This document shows positions 37,382-45,369 of a stretch of DNA of 64,000 nt, one piece after another. A program made the translations under genes and the position numbers. The notes below the pieces were generated by a model that was not told where the DNA came from, ran no database searches, and saw only the letters and a program-made list of their open reading frames with translations. The stretch spans positions 1,488,001 through 1,552,000 of the forward strand of contig CAWAHD010000002.1 of NCBI GenBank assembly GCA_963781785.1, read 5' to 3'. Positions within the stretch are counted from its first letter, which is position 1. Each line of letters opens with the position of its first letter. Origin of the DNA: CAWAHD01 sp963781785. Lineage in GTDB: Bacteria; Planctomycetota; Planctomycetia; Isosphaerales; Isosphaeraceae.

Positions 37382-38108
37382 ATGACCAATATCAACGAGA
37401 TCGCCCCCGATCTTTTTCGGCTTTCGATTTATGTCCCGGACCATGACATGCAGTTCAACCACTTCCTCGTGCGCGACGAGGAACCACTGCTTTTTCACGC
37501 GGGATTGAAGGCGATGTTCCCGGAACTGCGGAAGGCCATGGTCACGCTGATTGATCCCGTGAAACTCAAGTACATTGCCTGGAGTCACTTTGAATCTGAC
37601 GAATGCGGCGCACTCAACGAATGGCTGCAACTCGCGCCCGAGGCCCAGCCGGTCTGCACTCTCGTGGGCAAGCTGGTGAGTGTGGATGATTTCTCTATTC
37701 GCCCCGCGCGGGGCATGACCGGCGAAGATGTGTTGAGCACGGGCAAGTATCGCTACCGGTTTTATCGTTCGCCACACATTCCGCACGGCTGGGACGCAGG
37801 TGTGTTATTCGAGGAAACTGCGCAAGACGTTGTTCTGTTCCGACCTGTTTCATCAATTCGGCGATGTCGCGCCCACAACTTCTTCAGACCTGATTGAGCC
37901 GACGCGGAAGGCAATGCAGCACATGCAGCAAGGGCCGCTGGCTGGCTACATGCCTTACACGCGACAGACCGAAGGCGTCCTGCACTCGTTAGCCGAACTG
38001 AAACCGGAAACGCTGGCCGTGATGCATGGTTCGTCATACCGGGGGCAGGGCGACCGCCTGCTTACCGACCTGGCTGGCGTGATTAAGGAAAACTTCGATC
38101 AGGCCTGA
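37382..38108 (+). CDS. FprA/ODP-like metallo-beta-lactamase-fold protein (frame break near 37808)
   Basis: ATG 37382 (MTNINEIAPDLFRLSIYVPDHDMQFNHFLVRDEEPLLFHAGL). The diiron motif is SHFESDECGALNEW (HxExD). After HGWDAGVLFEETA the frame derails, and the continuation (RKTLFCSDLFHQFGDVAPTTSSDLIEP, then LAVMHGSSYRGQGDRLL) is in another frame ending at 38108. One base change in AACTGCGCAAG joins them, giving about 240 residues. The protein matches the flavodiiron-type MBL core without a flavodoxin domain, so an oxygen-binding or oxygen-sensing role (ODP-like) is more likely than full O2 reduction. Confidence 0.8.
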
Positions 38109-38264
38109 ACGTGTGCTGAGCCGAATGACAGTCTCGCACAGCCCGTTGGCAGACCGGCCGGGTCGGTGTGGACCGTCGTGAAGTGGTCGGCGGGCGGTGC
38201 GGGGTCGTCGAGGCGGGCGAGGCTCTTGACCGTGCCGGGGGCCAGCCCGAGAATCGTGGCCATG
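38099..38264 (-). pseudogene. Possible ECF sigma region-4 fragment
   Basis: A 54-codon frame from ATG 38264 begins MATILGLAPGTVKSLARLDDPAP, resembling the region-4 helix-turn-helix (EIAxILGLxxGTVKSRLARAR) of sigma factors. It then becomes unrelated sequence and stops at 38099, overlapping the end of the MBL gene. Regions 1-3 are absent. Confidence 0.35.
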
Positions 38265-38365
38265 GCTCCTGAGGGGTGGTTGTCAGGGAGTTGTCACGCA
38301 TCAAGGATACCCGCTTTGAGGGGGGCGCATGGCTTACATGCATTCTTTCGGCAGGAGGAGTCGCC

Positions 38366-39016
38366 ATGTTCGACCTTGAGCAGGTGATCCGAGAGCGCCA
38401 TTCAACGCGGCTGTTCTTGCCCCAGCCGGTGCCTCGGGCATTGGTCGAGGAGGCTCTCGTCCTGGCTCAGCACGCGCCGTCGAACTCCGACATCCAGCCG
38501 TGGCACATGGTGTTCGCATCCGGGCCGCCTCGCGACCGGCTCGTCAAGGCCCTTCTCGAGGAGGCCCAGCGTCGGCCACCCAGCATCCCGCCGCTGCCCG
38601 AGGCGTTTCGGCACTATCGCCGCGAGCTGGGCGCCCAGGTCTACGGGGCGATGGGAATCGCCCGCGAGGACAAGGCGGGCCATGATGCCGCCGTCTTGCG
38701 CAACTGGGAGTTTTTCCGCGCACCGCTGGCCGGCATCGTCTGCATGCACCGGGACCTCGGCCTGGTGGACGCCCTGGGTGTTGGGATGTATCTGCAGACG
38801 TTGCTGCTGGCCTTGACCGCACGAGGCCTGGGGACTTGCGTCGAGGTCTCGATCGCGGGGTATCCCGAGATCGTCCGCGCGGAGCTGGCGATCCCGGCGG
38901 AACTGTCGATCCTGTGCGGCCTGGCGGTCGGCTATCCCGACCCGGACTTTCCCGCCAATAAGCTGCACATCGGCCGCGAGGCCATCGAGAAGAACGTGGT
39001 GTTCCTCGACAACTGA
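38366..39016 (+). CDS. Nitroreductase-family FMN oxidoreductase
   Basis: ATG 38366 preceded by AGGAGG; the upstream extension is rejected. 216 residues: ERHSTRLFLPQPVPRALVEEALVLAQHAPSNSDIQPWHMVF carries the FMN-binding RxSxR-like start and the SNSDIQPW motif. GVGMYLQTLLLALTARGLGTCVEVSIAGYPE and CGLAVGYPD complete the fold. Reduces nitro compounds or quinones with NAD(P)H; the physiological substrate is unknown. Sits between island repeats as a single gene. Confidence 0.9.
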   Translation: MFDLEQVIRERHSTRLFLPQPVPRALVEEALVLAQHAPSNSDIQPWHMVFASGPPRDRLVKALLEEAQRRPPSIPPLPEAFRHYRRELGAQVYGAMGIAREDKAGHDAAVLRNWEFFRAPLAGIVCMHRDLGLVDALGVGMYLQTLLLALTARGLGTCVEVSIAGYPEIVRAELAIPAELSILCGLAVGYPDPDFPANKLHIGREAIEKNVVFLDN

Positions 39017-39280
39017 GCCGGGGGAGAACTCGGACAGACAGCCCTGCCCAGGAGTGTACCAGACACCCATCGGTCACCGAAGTGGGCGGCCGGAGCATTG
39101 CGTCTGGAACCTCTTTACCATCAACACCTTGCTGGAACGTGCCGGTCTAAGGGCGGGTGCGCCGAGCATGGGTGCTCTTCTCTCTGGCGCATGGGTGTCT
39201 GGAACTCCCTGCACGACCACCGACCGTTGCGCTTCCCATTAACCGGGATCGGGCAGCCGAGTATGGCGTCGGGAACGCTA
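39017..39280. other. Non-coding stretch with short TCTGGAAC repeats
   Basis: No gene. GTCTGGAAC occurs twice (near 39100 and 39198), and a similar GTGTCTGGAACTCC recurs near 49920 beside the IS4 right end, suggesting a small dispersed motif. Confidence 0.35.
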
Positions 39281-39307
39281 TTGCGCCAGTTTCATCGGTG
39301 CTATAAT
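39281..39307 (+). promoter_or_regulatory. Sigma-70-like promoter of the MazEF-like pair
   Basis: TATAAT at 39302-39307 is a perfect -10; TTGCGC at 39281-39286 is a fair -35 with a short 15-base spacer. The -10 lies 35 bases before the antitoxin ATG, leaving a normal leader. Confidence 0.55.
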
Positions 39308-39341
39308 GCAATGATCGGGGTTGCCGAAACGAGGAGGACGC

Positions 39342-39563
39342 ATGGAATCCGAGCGTGTGGTCATCCCGGGACTGGTCAGGAACGGCTTGGTCGTGCCGCT
39401 TGCGCCCGTTCCGTTGCCGGAGGGAGCGCAGGTCGAAATTGTGATCTCTTCGCCTTCACCTGAGCTGACGGCTGAATTGCGCGCCGAATTCGAGACCTGG
39501 GAACGGGCGAGCGACGAGGCTTGGGCGTTGATCGATCAGTGGGAGTGTGAGGACCGGTCGTGA
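39342..39563 (+). CDS. Antitoxin of a MazEF-like pair
   Basis: ATG 39342 (MESERVVIPGLVRNGLVVPLAPVPLPEGAQVEIVI). The first 40 residues form an AbrB/DUF104-like beta core of the kind used for DNA binding. The last 30 (ELTAELRAEFETWERASDEAWALIDQWE) form an acidic helix that would wrap the toxin. 73 residues, normal. The stop overlaps the toxin start by four bases. A promoter with a perfect TATAAT lies upstream. Confidence 0.75.
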   Translation: MESERVVIPGLVRNGLVVPLAPVPLPEGAQVEIVISSPSPELTAELRAEFETWERASDEAWALIDQWECEDRS

Positions 39564-39898
39564 CCGTTGGCGCGGTTCATTGGGTCGAGCTACCACCGTC
39601 CACGGGTCACGAGCAGAGCGGGCGCCGCCCCGCCGTGATTATCCAAGACGATGCCTATGCGGCAGGATTGCCAGTCGTCCTCACCGTTCCGCTGACCACG
39701 GCGATGTCGACGTTGCGTTTTCCCGGAACGCTGCTGGTCCAGCCCAGCGATGAGAACGGCTTGCAATCTCCGTCAGTCGCGCTCGTCTTTCAAACGCGGG
39801 CGATCGACCGACGGCGCATCGGCGATCGGCTCGGCTGTGTGAGTGCCGCAGTGCTTGCGGAACTCTTCGCGGCGCTGGATAGGCTCATGGGCCGCTGA
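39560..39898 (+). CDS. MazF/PemK-like mRNA interferase toxin
   Basis: GTG 39560 overlapping the antitoxin stop. 112 residues: GAVHWVELPPSTGHEQSGRRPAVIIQDD is the SH3-like start with the conserved GxEQxGRRPAVII motif (catalytic Arg). VVLTVPLTTA and ALVFQTRAIDRRRIGDRLGCVSAAVLAELFAALDRLM complete the PemK fold. Cleaves mRNA when the antitoxin is lost. Complete pair. Confidence 0.88.
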   Translation: MTVGAVHWVELPPSTGHEQSGRRPAVIIQDDAYAAGLPVVLTVPLTTAMSTLRFPGTLLVQPSDENGLQSPSVALVFQTRAIDRRRIGDRLGCVSAAVLAELFAALDRLMGR

Positions 39899-39992
39899 TC
39901 AACGAGCGGAATGCGAGTGGAAGTTGGCCACGGATCCGGGTCCTGGCCCCAGGACCTTGAGCCGGTCCTCCGCCTCCACCGATTGCAATGAT

Positions 39993-40078
39993 CCCAACGC
40001 GGCTGAGCCGCAACCAAGCACGAAATCCGAAATCTCAAATCCGAAAAGATGCGCACGGCGCGGGGATGCCACAGACGC
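39993..40078 (-). repeat. 90-bp dispersed repeat, copy 1 (inverted)
   Basis: On the minus strand reads GCGCATCTTTTCGGATTTG, AGATTTCGGATTTCGTGCTT, then GGCTCAGCCGCGTTGGG. The same sequence in plus orientation interrupts island family copies C and D. Here it lies 36 bases upstream of copy B. Confidence 0.85.
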
Positions 40079-40113
40079 AGGCTCTAATCGACTTACGGGA
40101 GACGATTCGGCAA

Positions 40114-40317
40114 ATGGACGAGGTACTCATCGCCGATATCGGGATCGAGGGCGGCGGCGTAACGATTTTCGGCAGGAAGTCCGAGAGCGCGTGGCTGTTT
40201 TGGACCGAGGGCACGTCGATCGACCTGGATGAGAATGACGACGAGGTGTGGCGCTCGTGGTCGTCGCAGCCGGTCAACTGCCTTGACCGCGTTCTGCCGG
40301 GTGATGGCCTCTGTTTT
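40114..40317 (+). pseudogene. Island family copy B (3' truncated)
   Basis: ATG 40114 gives MDEVLIADIGIEGGGVTIFGRKSESAWLFWTEGTSIDLDENDDEVWRSWSSQPVN, colinear with the intact copy to about residue 68 (LPGDGLCF). The sequence then runs into unrelated DNA before the DUF3368 toxin. The C-terminal DFVDWFRAAY part is lost. The Trp after PGD is missing, so deletion had begun before the break. Confidence 0.75.
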
Positions 40318-40384
40318 ACCGTTCGAATTGAGAATCGAGTGTGTGTCCGATACGCTGCGGAAAAGCGAAGCGCGCGACGGGACA

Positions 40385-40873
40385 TTATTCCCCGGCTTGG
40401 TCGAGTGCGAGGCGGAACAGGGCGTCCGAGATGTACATACCCGCATCGCGCAGCGTTTGCAAAGCTCCGCGCACGGAAGGAACACTGCCGAGCCTGTTGC
40501 CCAGCAGGATCAAGCCCACGGTGCCGATGTACGGGATTCCCAACCGGGTCGCTTCGTGGCGCGCGGCGCGGTCGTCGAGCACGGCCTCCCATCCCGGATG
40601 ATCGAGTGCCAGGGAAAGGACGGCGATCTCTCCGGGGTCGAGCCCGCCGAGATCGAGCGCAGGGTGCACGCGGGGCGTCGGAATCACAGACAGCCACTCA
40701 GCCACGGCGCCGGGCACCAGCGAGACCGCGGGATCATCGGGCTCGCCCCTCATCACCTCTTCCAGCACGATCTGGGGCACGGCTACGTCGACATCCGGGC
40801 GCGGCTCGCGCAGCAGGTCGAGCCTCGACAAGCGCGACAGCACGATGAGCGGCGACGCGTTAACGACGCGCAT
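40385..40873 (-). CDS. DUF3368 PIN-domain toxin
   Basis: 162 residues from ATG 40873 (MRVVNASPLIVLSRLSRLDLLRE). Acidic PIN residues are present: NASPL start (Asn in place of Asp is usual in DUF3368), VLEEVM, LDPGEIAVLSLAL and LDDRAARHEATRLGI, with the GTVGLILLGNRLG segment typical of the family. Ribonuclease toxin. It overlaps the UPF0175 antitoxin by 14 bases, the standard partner. Confidence 0.88.
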   Translation of the reverse strand: MRVVNASPLIVLSRLSRLDLLREPRPDVDVAVPQIVLEEVMRGEPDDPAVSLVPGAVAEWLSVIPTPRVHPALDLGGLDPGEIAVLSLALDHPGWEAVLDDRAARHEATRLGIPYIGTVGLILLGNRLGSVPSVRGALQTLRDAGMYISDALFRLALDQAGE

Positions 40874-41126
40874 CGAGCGTCCGCTCCAACTCGGCCTTCA
40901 ACTCTTCGGCGGTGACCTGAAGAGCGTCGACCTTCGCGCCGCTCAGCGCCTCGAGAAAACCGGCTCGCGTGAGTCCCGCGATTTCGGCACCCTTGCCCTG
41001 CGAGATCTTGCCTCGTTCGTACCAAAAGATGGCGGCGGCGAGCCGGAACTCACGCGCAAACTGCTCGTCCGACTGAGCGAACGGCAGTACCGTGTCGTCG
41101 GGTACTTCGATCGTGATCGTCTTCAT
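40860..41126 (-). CDS. UPF0175-family antitoxin
   Basis: ATG 41126 (MKTITIEVPDDTVLPFAQSDEQFAREFRLAAAIFWYERGKISQGKGAEIAGLTRAGFLEAL). The UPF0175 helix-turn-helix core EFRLAAAIFWYERGKISQGKAAEIAGLSRAEFL is almost exact. 88 residues, normal. The longer frame starting at 41381 runs through island repeat DNA and is rejected. Forms a complete pair with the following DUF3368 toxin. Confidence 0.88.
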   Translation of the reverse strand: MKTITIEVPDDTVLPFAQSDEQFAREFRLAAAIFWYERGKISQGKGAEIAGLTRAGFLEALSGAKVDALQVTAEELKAELERTLDARR

Positions 41127-41213
41127 GAGCGACCTCCTGCCGACCATTATAACCCAAGCCCCTTCTCGCGGGCGAGCAAGCCGTGCACTGCACAGAAGGG
41201 CCGAGAGCGCAAG

Positions 41214-41339
41214 GAGGAATTCGCCATCCGATTGCAACGTGAAACCGGCTGCCAGATTCTCGACCGGGAGCACGGACGTGTGATCGAGCCGGGGCAATTG
41301 CAAGGGCTGCGTATCGCTCACGAAGTCGCCGAACGGTGA
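41214..41339 (+). pseudogene. 3' fragment of the 109-residue island gene
   Basis: EEFAIRLQRETGCQILDREHGRVIEPGQLQGLRIAHEVAER and stop, nearly identical to the C-terminal 41 residues of the gene at 43123-43452. The first 68 residues are missing. Marks the left edge of a segmental duplication. Confidence 0.8.
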
Positions 41340-41539
41340 CCGCCCCTTCCGACCACTCGGCTGTTCGGCGCTCGCACGCATTGGTCCGTTGCCACTTGTC
41401 GAACGTCAACGCCCGGTGCTCAGAGCGCGATACCTGTGCTTTCTGTCACTTCTTGGTCGCGGTGAACGCCTTGAGGAATCGGGAAGTCAGGTCGTCCATT
41501 GCGGTGACCCTGATCGGTCCCGTGGAGACTCTTCGGCAA

Positions 41540-41980
41540 ATCGACAAGGTACTCATCGCCGATATCGGGATCGAGGGCGGCGGCGTCACGATTTTCGAGT
41601 CTACGCCTGTACCACCCCCCGCGCCGTGCGCATCTTTTCGGATTTGAGATTTCGGATTTCGTGCTTGGTTGCAGCTCAGCCGCGTTGGGCAGGAAGCCAG
41701 AGGGCACGTGGCTGTTCTGGACAGAGGGCACGTCGATCGACCTGGATGAGAATGACGACGAGGTGCGGCGGTCGTGGTCGTCGAATCCGGTGAACGACCT
41801 TGAACTCGTGCTGCCGGGTGAATCGCCTCTGTTTCATCCAGTGCAGATCCACCCGGATTTCGTGGACTGGTTCCGAGCAGCTTACGCGAGGGCGCGAGGG
41901 CGCTGCCGGATGATGCGCGTCGATACCAGACGGAGCATCCGCACGAGCGCTGGATGGAAGTGCTCGGCCTTCCCAGGTAA
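41540..41980 (+). pseudogene. Island family copy C (start lost, interrupted, frameshifted)
   Basis: The ATG is changed to ATC at 41540. GGGVTIF is followed by a 90-bp foreign repeat that brings an in-frame TGA. After it the family resumes (EGTWLFWTEGTSIDLDENDDEVRRSWSSNPVNDLELVLPGESPLF...DFVDWFRAAYARARG). One G is then missing in GGGGCG, throwing the last 25 residues out of frame. Confidence 0.85.
41598..41687 (+). repeat. 90-bp dispersed repeat, copy 2
   Basis: Inserted between the GATTTTCG and GGCAGGAAG of the island gene. Matches copy 3 in family copy D over its full length and copy 1 in inverted orientation. No long terminal inverted repeats or target duplication seen. Confidence 0.85.
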
Positions 41981-42170
41981 TCCCGATCCGCCCGGCGATC
42001 AGAGGCCGAGGCGCATCGACCGTCCGCTCGACCTCGAGCGGTGCGGAGATTGCTTCAGCGGACCTGTTTGAGGTTGCGGTGGGTGTCCTTTTCGCTAATC
42101 GCGTCCCTGTTTCCGTCCCAGAACGGCGGGTTGACGTCAATACTAATCGCGTCCCTGTTTCCATCCCAAG
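41981..42170 (+). repeat. 190-bp island repeat, copy 2
   Basis: Near-copy of 37070-37260, again directly behind a family copy, with the same CGGCGATCAGAGGCC start and TTTCCGTCCCAGAACGGCGG near the end. Shows that family gene and trailing DNA moved together. Confidence 0.75.
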
Positions 42171-42382
42171 TCCGCGACCCATCGGGCGAGGCACTCGCTG
42201 GCCGGGACCGTCGCGATCGTGATAGCATAGCGGAGTAGGGCAGGGGAAACGGGCCTCAGCGAACGGCAGGCGACGGTATGGCATGACTGTCGGCGTATCG
42301 AGGCGACGGGGCACGCCACACTGGGAATCGCCGTTCTGTTCAATTGGCGAGGACCAACGGTCCGTCGTCTGGCGGAGCAGCC

Positions 42383-42574
42383 ATGAAGTTCAGCGAGTTG
42401 GTCCGTCTCTTGGAAGAGAACGGTTTCACCTTGATCAGAGAGAAAGGATCCGTTCGGTACTACATCAAGGAAGGGTGGGCCCGCCCCATCAGGGTTGACT
42501 ACCACGGGGCGAAAGAAGTGCCCACCGGGACCTGTCAGGCTATTTTGAAAGCGGCTGGGATCAGGAGGAACTAG
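42383..42574 (+). CDS. HicA-family mRNA interferase toxin
   Basis: ATG 42383 (MKFSELVRLLEENGFTLIREKGSVRYYIKEGWARPIRVDYHGAKEVPTGTCQAILKAAGI). 63 residues of the HicA/YcfA double-stranded-RNA-binding-like fold. The usual catalytic His of GSHxxY is replaced: GSVRYY has Val, so activity may be reduced or lost. The later YHGAKEVPTGT segment (His-Gly) is conserved. HicB follows ten bases on. Confidence 0.85.
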   Translation: MKFSELVRLLEENGFTLIREKGSVRYYIKEGWARPIRVDYHGAKEVPTGTCQAILKAAGIRRN

Positions 42575-42584
42575 GAGTCAACCG

Positions 42585-42863
42585 GTGATTGAACTGCCGT
42601 ATTCTCTCGTCATCGAAGCAACCGATGAACCCGATTTTTTCGGCTTCTACTCCCCCGATCTGGAGGGATTTACAGGGATCGGCCACTCGGTGGAGGACTG
42701 CCTGTACCAGGCCAAATGGGGCATGCGCGAGTTCCTCGAGATCATGACCGAAAAAAACATGACCATACCGCCCCGGACCGGAGAGCCCACCGTTCTCATC
42801 AAGAACACGAGGCGGGACTCGACCGACGAGGGCGTGCCGGCCGGGGCGGGAGCAATGGGTTGA
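42585..42863 (+). CDS. HicB-family antitoxin
   Basis: GTG 42585 (MIELPYSLVIEATDEPDFFGFYSPDLEGFTGIGHSVEDCLYQAKWGMREFLEIMTEKNMTIPPRTGEPTVLI). Partial RNase H-like HicB fold with SPDLEGFTGIGHSVEDCL in place. No C-terminal DNA-binding domain, so operon autoregulation would need HicA or another factor. The last 15 residues (DSTDEGVPAGAGAMG) are unstructured. Complete pair with the preceding HicA. Confidence 0.85.
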   Translation: MIELPYSLVIEATDEPDFFGFYSPDLEGFTGIGHSVEDCLYQAKWGMREFLEIMTEKNMTIPPRTGEPTVLIKNTRRDSTDEGVPAGAGAMG

Positions 42864-42952
42864 TGGCGTGCCTGGGCTGACGATGGAGCGGACCGCGCCC
42901 ACGGCGAACTCGGCGCGACCGTGCGTGCCACCTTGATCGTTTCGCCCGAAAG

Positions 42953-43126
42953 GTGTGGGCGAAGAGCCGGCTTCGCGATAGAATTCACGCCGTAATCGCC
43001 CACGAAGTGGCTGAGAGCCAGGCCGGGACACACGAGGAGGCCGAGGAGCTGGCCGCGCTGACCGATCTGCCGGTGTCGGATGCAACGCGAAGGATTCTGC
43101 GAGTCATGACACGGAGGGAAAGATGA
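42953..43126 (+). CDS. Small hypothetical protein of the island (57 residues)
   Basis: GTG 42953: VWAKSRLRDRIHAVIAHEVAESQ, then THEEAEELAALTDLPVSDATRRILRVMTRRER. Charged helical sequence with good coding character; the frame stays open further upstream (RFARKVWAKSR), so the true start may be earlier and lost. Its stop overlaps the start of the next gene (ATGA), pointing to a coupled pair. No family named. Confidence 0.5.
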   Translation: MWAKSRLRDRIHAVIAHEVAESQAGTHEEAEELAALTDLPVSDATRRILRVMTRRER

Positions 43127-43452
43127 TCCACGACCTCACGGCCGGGCACCTTGATTCCGATGGCGTCGTCACCAAGCCGCTGGACATGCGGATCGTTCGA
43201 AGGCTGCTTGTCGAGCTCGGACAGTTGGATGCCGAAGGTGTGGCGACGCTCGACGGCTGGAAGGTGCGACTCGAAGGCGGCTGTGTGCTGCTTCCCTGGA
43301 AAGGCGGAAAGACGAACCGCCTGGCTGAGGAATTCGCCATCCGATTGCAGCGTGAAACCGGCTGCCAGATCCTCGACCGAGAGCACGGACGTGTGATCGA
43401 GCCGGGGCAGTTGCAAGGACTGCGGATCGCTCACGAAGTCGCTGAACGGTGA
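43123..43452 (+). CDS. 109-residue island protein, unknown function
   Basis: ATG 43123 overlaps the previous stop. MIHDLTAGHLDSDGVVTKPLDMRIV, LVELGQLDAEGVATLDGWKVRLEGG, then LAEEFAIRLQRETGCQILDREHGRVI and LRIAHEVAER. Alpha/beta with a strongly conserved C-terminal half, since a truncated second copy at 41214 is almost identical there. No catalytic motif recognised. It precedes family copy D by 200 bases, as its fragment precedes copy C, so the 109-residue gene and the island family probably once formed a unit. Confidence 0.6.
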   Translation: MIHDLTAGHLDSDGVVTKPLDMRIVRRLLVELGQLDAEGVATLDGWKVRLEGGCVLLPWKGGKTNRLAEEFAIRLQRETGCQILDREHGRVIEPGQLQGLRIAHEVAER

Positions 43453-43652
43453 TCGCCCCTTTTGACCACTCGGCTGCTCGGCGCTCGCAGGTAGTAGTCG
43501 GTTGTCGCTTGGCGAACGTCAACGCCCGGTGCTCACAGCGCGATACCTGTGCTTTCTGTCATTTCTCGGTCGCGGTGAACGCGACGAGGAATCGGGAAGT
43601 CGGGTCGTCCCTTGTGGTGGCCCTGATCGGTCGCGTGGAGACGATTCGGCAA

Positions 43653-44090
43653 ATGGATAAGGTACTCTTCGCCGATATCGGGATCGAGGGCGGCGGCGTC
43701 ACGATTTTCGAGTCTACGCCTGTACCAGCCCCCGCGCCGTCGCGCATCTTTTCGGATTTGAGATTTCGGATTTCGTGCTTGGTAGCGGCCCAGCCGCGTT
43801 GGGCAGGAAGCCAGAGGGCGCGTGGCTATTCTGGACCGAGGGCACGTCGATCGACCGGGATGAAGATGACGATGAGATCTGGCGCTCGTGGCCGTCACAG
43901 CCGGTCAGCGACCTTGAACTCGTGCTGCCGGTTGACTGGCCTCTGTTTTACCCGTTGCAGATCCACCCGGATTTCGTGGACTGGTTCCGAGCAGCTTACG
44001 CGAGGGCGCGAGGGCGCTGCCGGATGATGCGCGTCGATACCAGACGGAGCATCGGCACGGGCGCTGGCTGGAAGCGCTTGGCATTCCCGG
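43653..44090 (+). pseudogene. Island family copy D (interrupted and frameshifted)
   Basis: ATG 43653 is present (MDKVLFADIGIEGGGVTIF), but the same 90-bp repeat follows with a stop codon. The family then resumes (EGAWLFWTEGTSIDRDEDDDEIWRSWPSQPVSDLELVLPVDWPLF). The same single-G loss as in copy C knocks out the end. Shared insertion plus shared indel show C and D descend from one already broken copy. Confidence 0.85.
43712..43803 (+). repeat. 90-bp dispersed repeat, copy 3
   Basis: At the same position inside copy D as copy 2 inside copy C; differs at a few bases only. Confidence 0.85.
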
Positions 44091-44292
44091 CTGGTGGCTC
44101 CGAGCGCAATCCTCGGAGCCGGCGGCGCGTCGACCGCGCGCTCGCCTCCGGACGGCGGGGAGATTACGCCGGCGGCGCCGTCAGAGCATGGCAGTCTTCG
44201 CCCTTTTCGCTCGGATTCCAAATCCCGTGCCTGCCTGTCCCCGAAAGCCGCTACTACTGACCTCTTGATCAGGTCGTGATACTCTGTTAGAC

Positions 44293-44448
44293 ATGGAAGG
44301 GTCCCGCCTCTCTAGGCCGGACGAATTGATACTGGCGGTCGGCATGGTCAAGGTGTATAAGGCTGGGCCGAGCTACGCGGCTCGCCCGTTCCGGCGTGAG
44401 ACGGATTTCGCCATATCCAACGTCAACGACGATCCTCCCAAGCTCTGA
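44293..44448 (+). CDS. Short hypothetical ORF
   Basis: 51 residues from ATG 44293 (MEGSRLSRPDELILAVGMVKVYKAGPSYAARPFRRETDF...). No family, and no strong ribosome site. May be a remnant; listed because it is the only plus-strand frame in the gap before the next toxin pair. Confidence 0.25.
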   Translation: MEGSRLSRPDELILAVGMVKVYKAGPSYAARPFRRETDFAISNVNDDPPKL

Positions 44449-44468
44449 GAAAAAGGGGCAGAGCCATC

Positions 44469-44736
44469 GTGAAAAAACCATCCTCGTCGTCGAAGCTGCC
44501 GCGCCGGGGCCCGGCGCGCCGGTGCCAAGGCTGAACAGAAAGCCGCCATCAAGGCGACTCTGAAAAGCCTCGATGCGCTCAAACCGGACACTCCCAAGGC
44601 CGTCGGGCTGCTTGCGTTACTCCGGTTGTGGCTGACCGATGAATCGGGCTACGACGAGCGTACGTGGCCCAAGCTGAAGAGCGCCCTCGACGAAGACCGG
44701 GATCGCGTGGAGGCCCGGAGATTATTTGATGGCTGA
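44469..44736 (+). CDS. Putative antitoxin paired with PIN toxin (frame break near 44515)
   Basis: GTG 44469 with GGGGCAG upstream gives KKPSSSSKLPRRGP. The frame is then lost within a GC run (CCGGGGCCCGGCGCGCCGG), and the sensible continuation is AEQKAAIKATLKSLDALKPD, then GLLALLRLWLTDESGYDERTWPKLKSALDEDRDRVEARRLF, stop at 44734. About 89 residues once joined: basic N-terminal tail, helical body, acidic C-terminus. Its stop overlaps the PIN toxin start by eight bases. Family not recognised; antitoxin role inferred from position and build. Confidence 0.55.
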
Positions 44737-45167
44737 CGTTGTTTTGCTGGACTCAGGGCCGCTTGGCATGATCTCTCATCCGCGCGAAGGCGGGGATTGT
44801 CATCTGGGCCGCAACGCTGGTGGCCGGTGGAGTGCAGGTGCTGGTCCCAGAGATAACCGATTACGAGGTTCGCCGGGAGCTGTTACGCGCCGGGCGAACG
44901 AAAGGTGTACGGCGTTTGGACGAGCTCAAGGCAACGCTGGGGTTTGTCCCGATTACTTCCGAGGCCATGCTGCAAGCGGCAGCTTTCTGGGCGGAAGCGC
45001 GCCGGAGTGGGCGGCCGACAGCTCGCGACGAATCCCTGGACGCGGACGTCATTCTGGCAGCGCAGGCCGCGACACTCACAGGTAAGAAGGTCGTCATTGC
45101 GTCAAGCAATCCAAGGCATCTTGCGCGGTTCGTGCCCGCGGACGACTGGCACAATATCATCGCGTGA
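44729..45167 (+). CDS. PIN-domain toxin, VapC-like (frame break near 44790)
   Basis: ATG 44729: MADVVLLDSGPLGMISHPRE with the first PIN Asp. The frame shifts near GCGAAGGCGGGG, and the body (GIVIWAATLVAGGVQVLVPEITDYEVRRELLRAG, DESLDADVILAAQAATL, VVIASSNPRHLARFV) is in the frame ending at 45167. Glu of EITDYEVRRE and the Asp pair of LDADVILAA are in place. About 145 residues once joined. Likely tRNA- or rRNA-cleaving toxin paired with the overlapping upstream gene. Confidence 0.75.
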
Positions 45168-45369
45168 CGCCAAGTGTGCCGACGGAGTGCGGGCGGAAGC
45201 CGTTCGAAGCCGGCCTGCCATTGGCGGGGCTCCAACTTGTCAAATGAAGATTGGCAAGGCACCGGCATCTTCCGCAGTGACCTCTCGATCGTGGCGAAAG
45301 CGCCACGAATCGTAAGGTCGGGTCGTCAATTGCGATGCTCCTGGCCGATTTCCTGGAGACATTCGGCAA

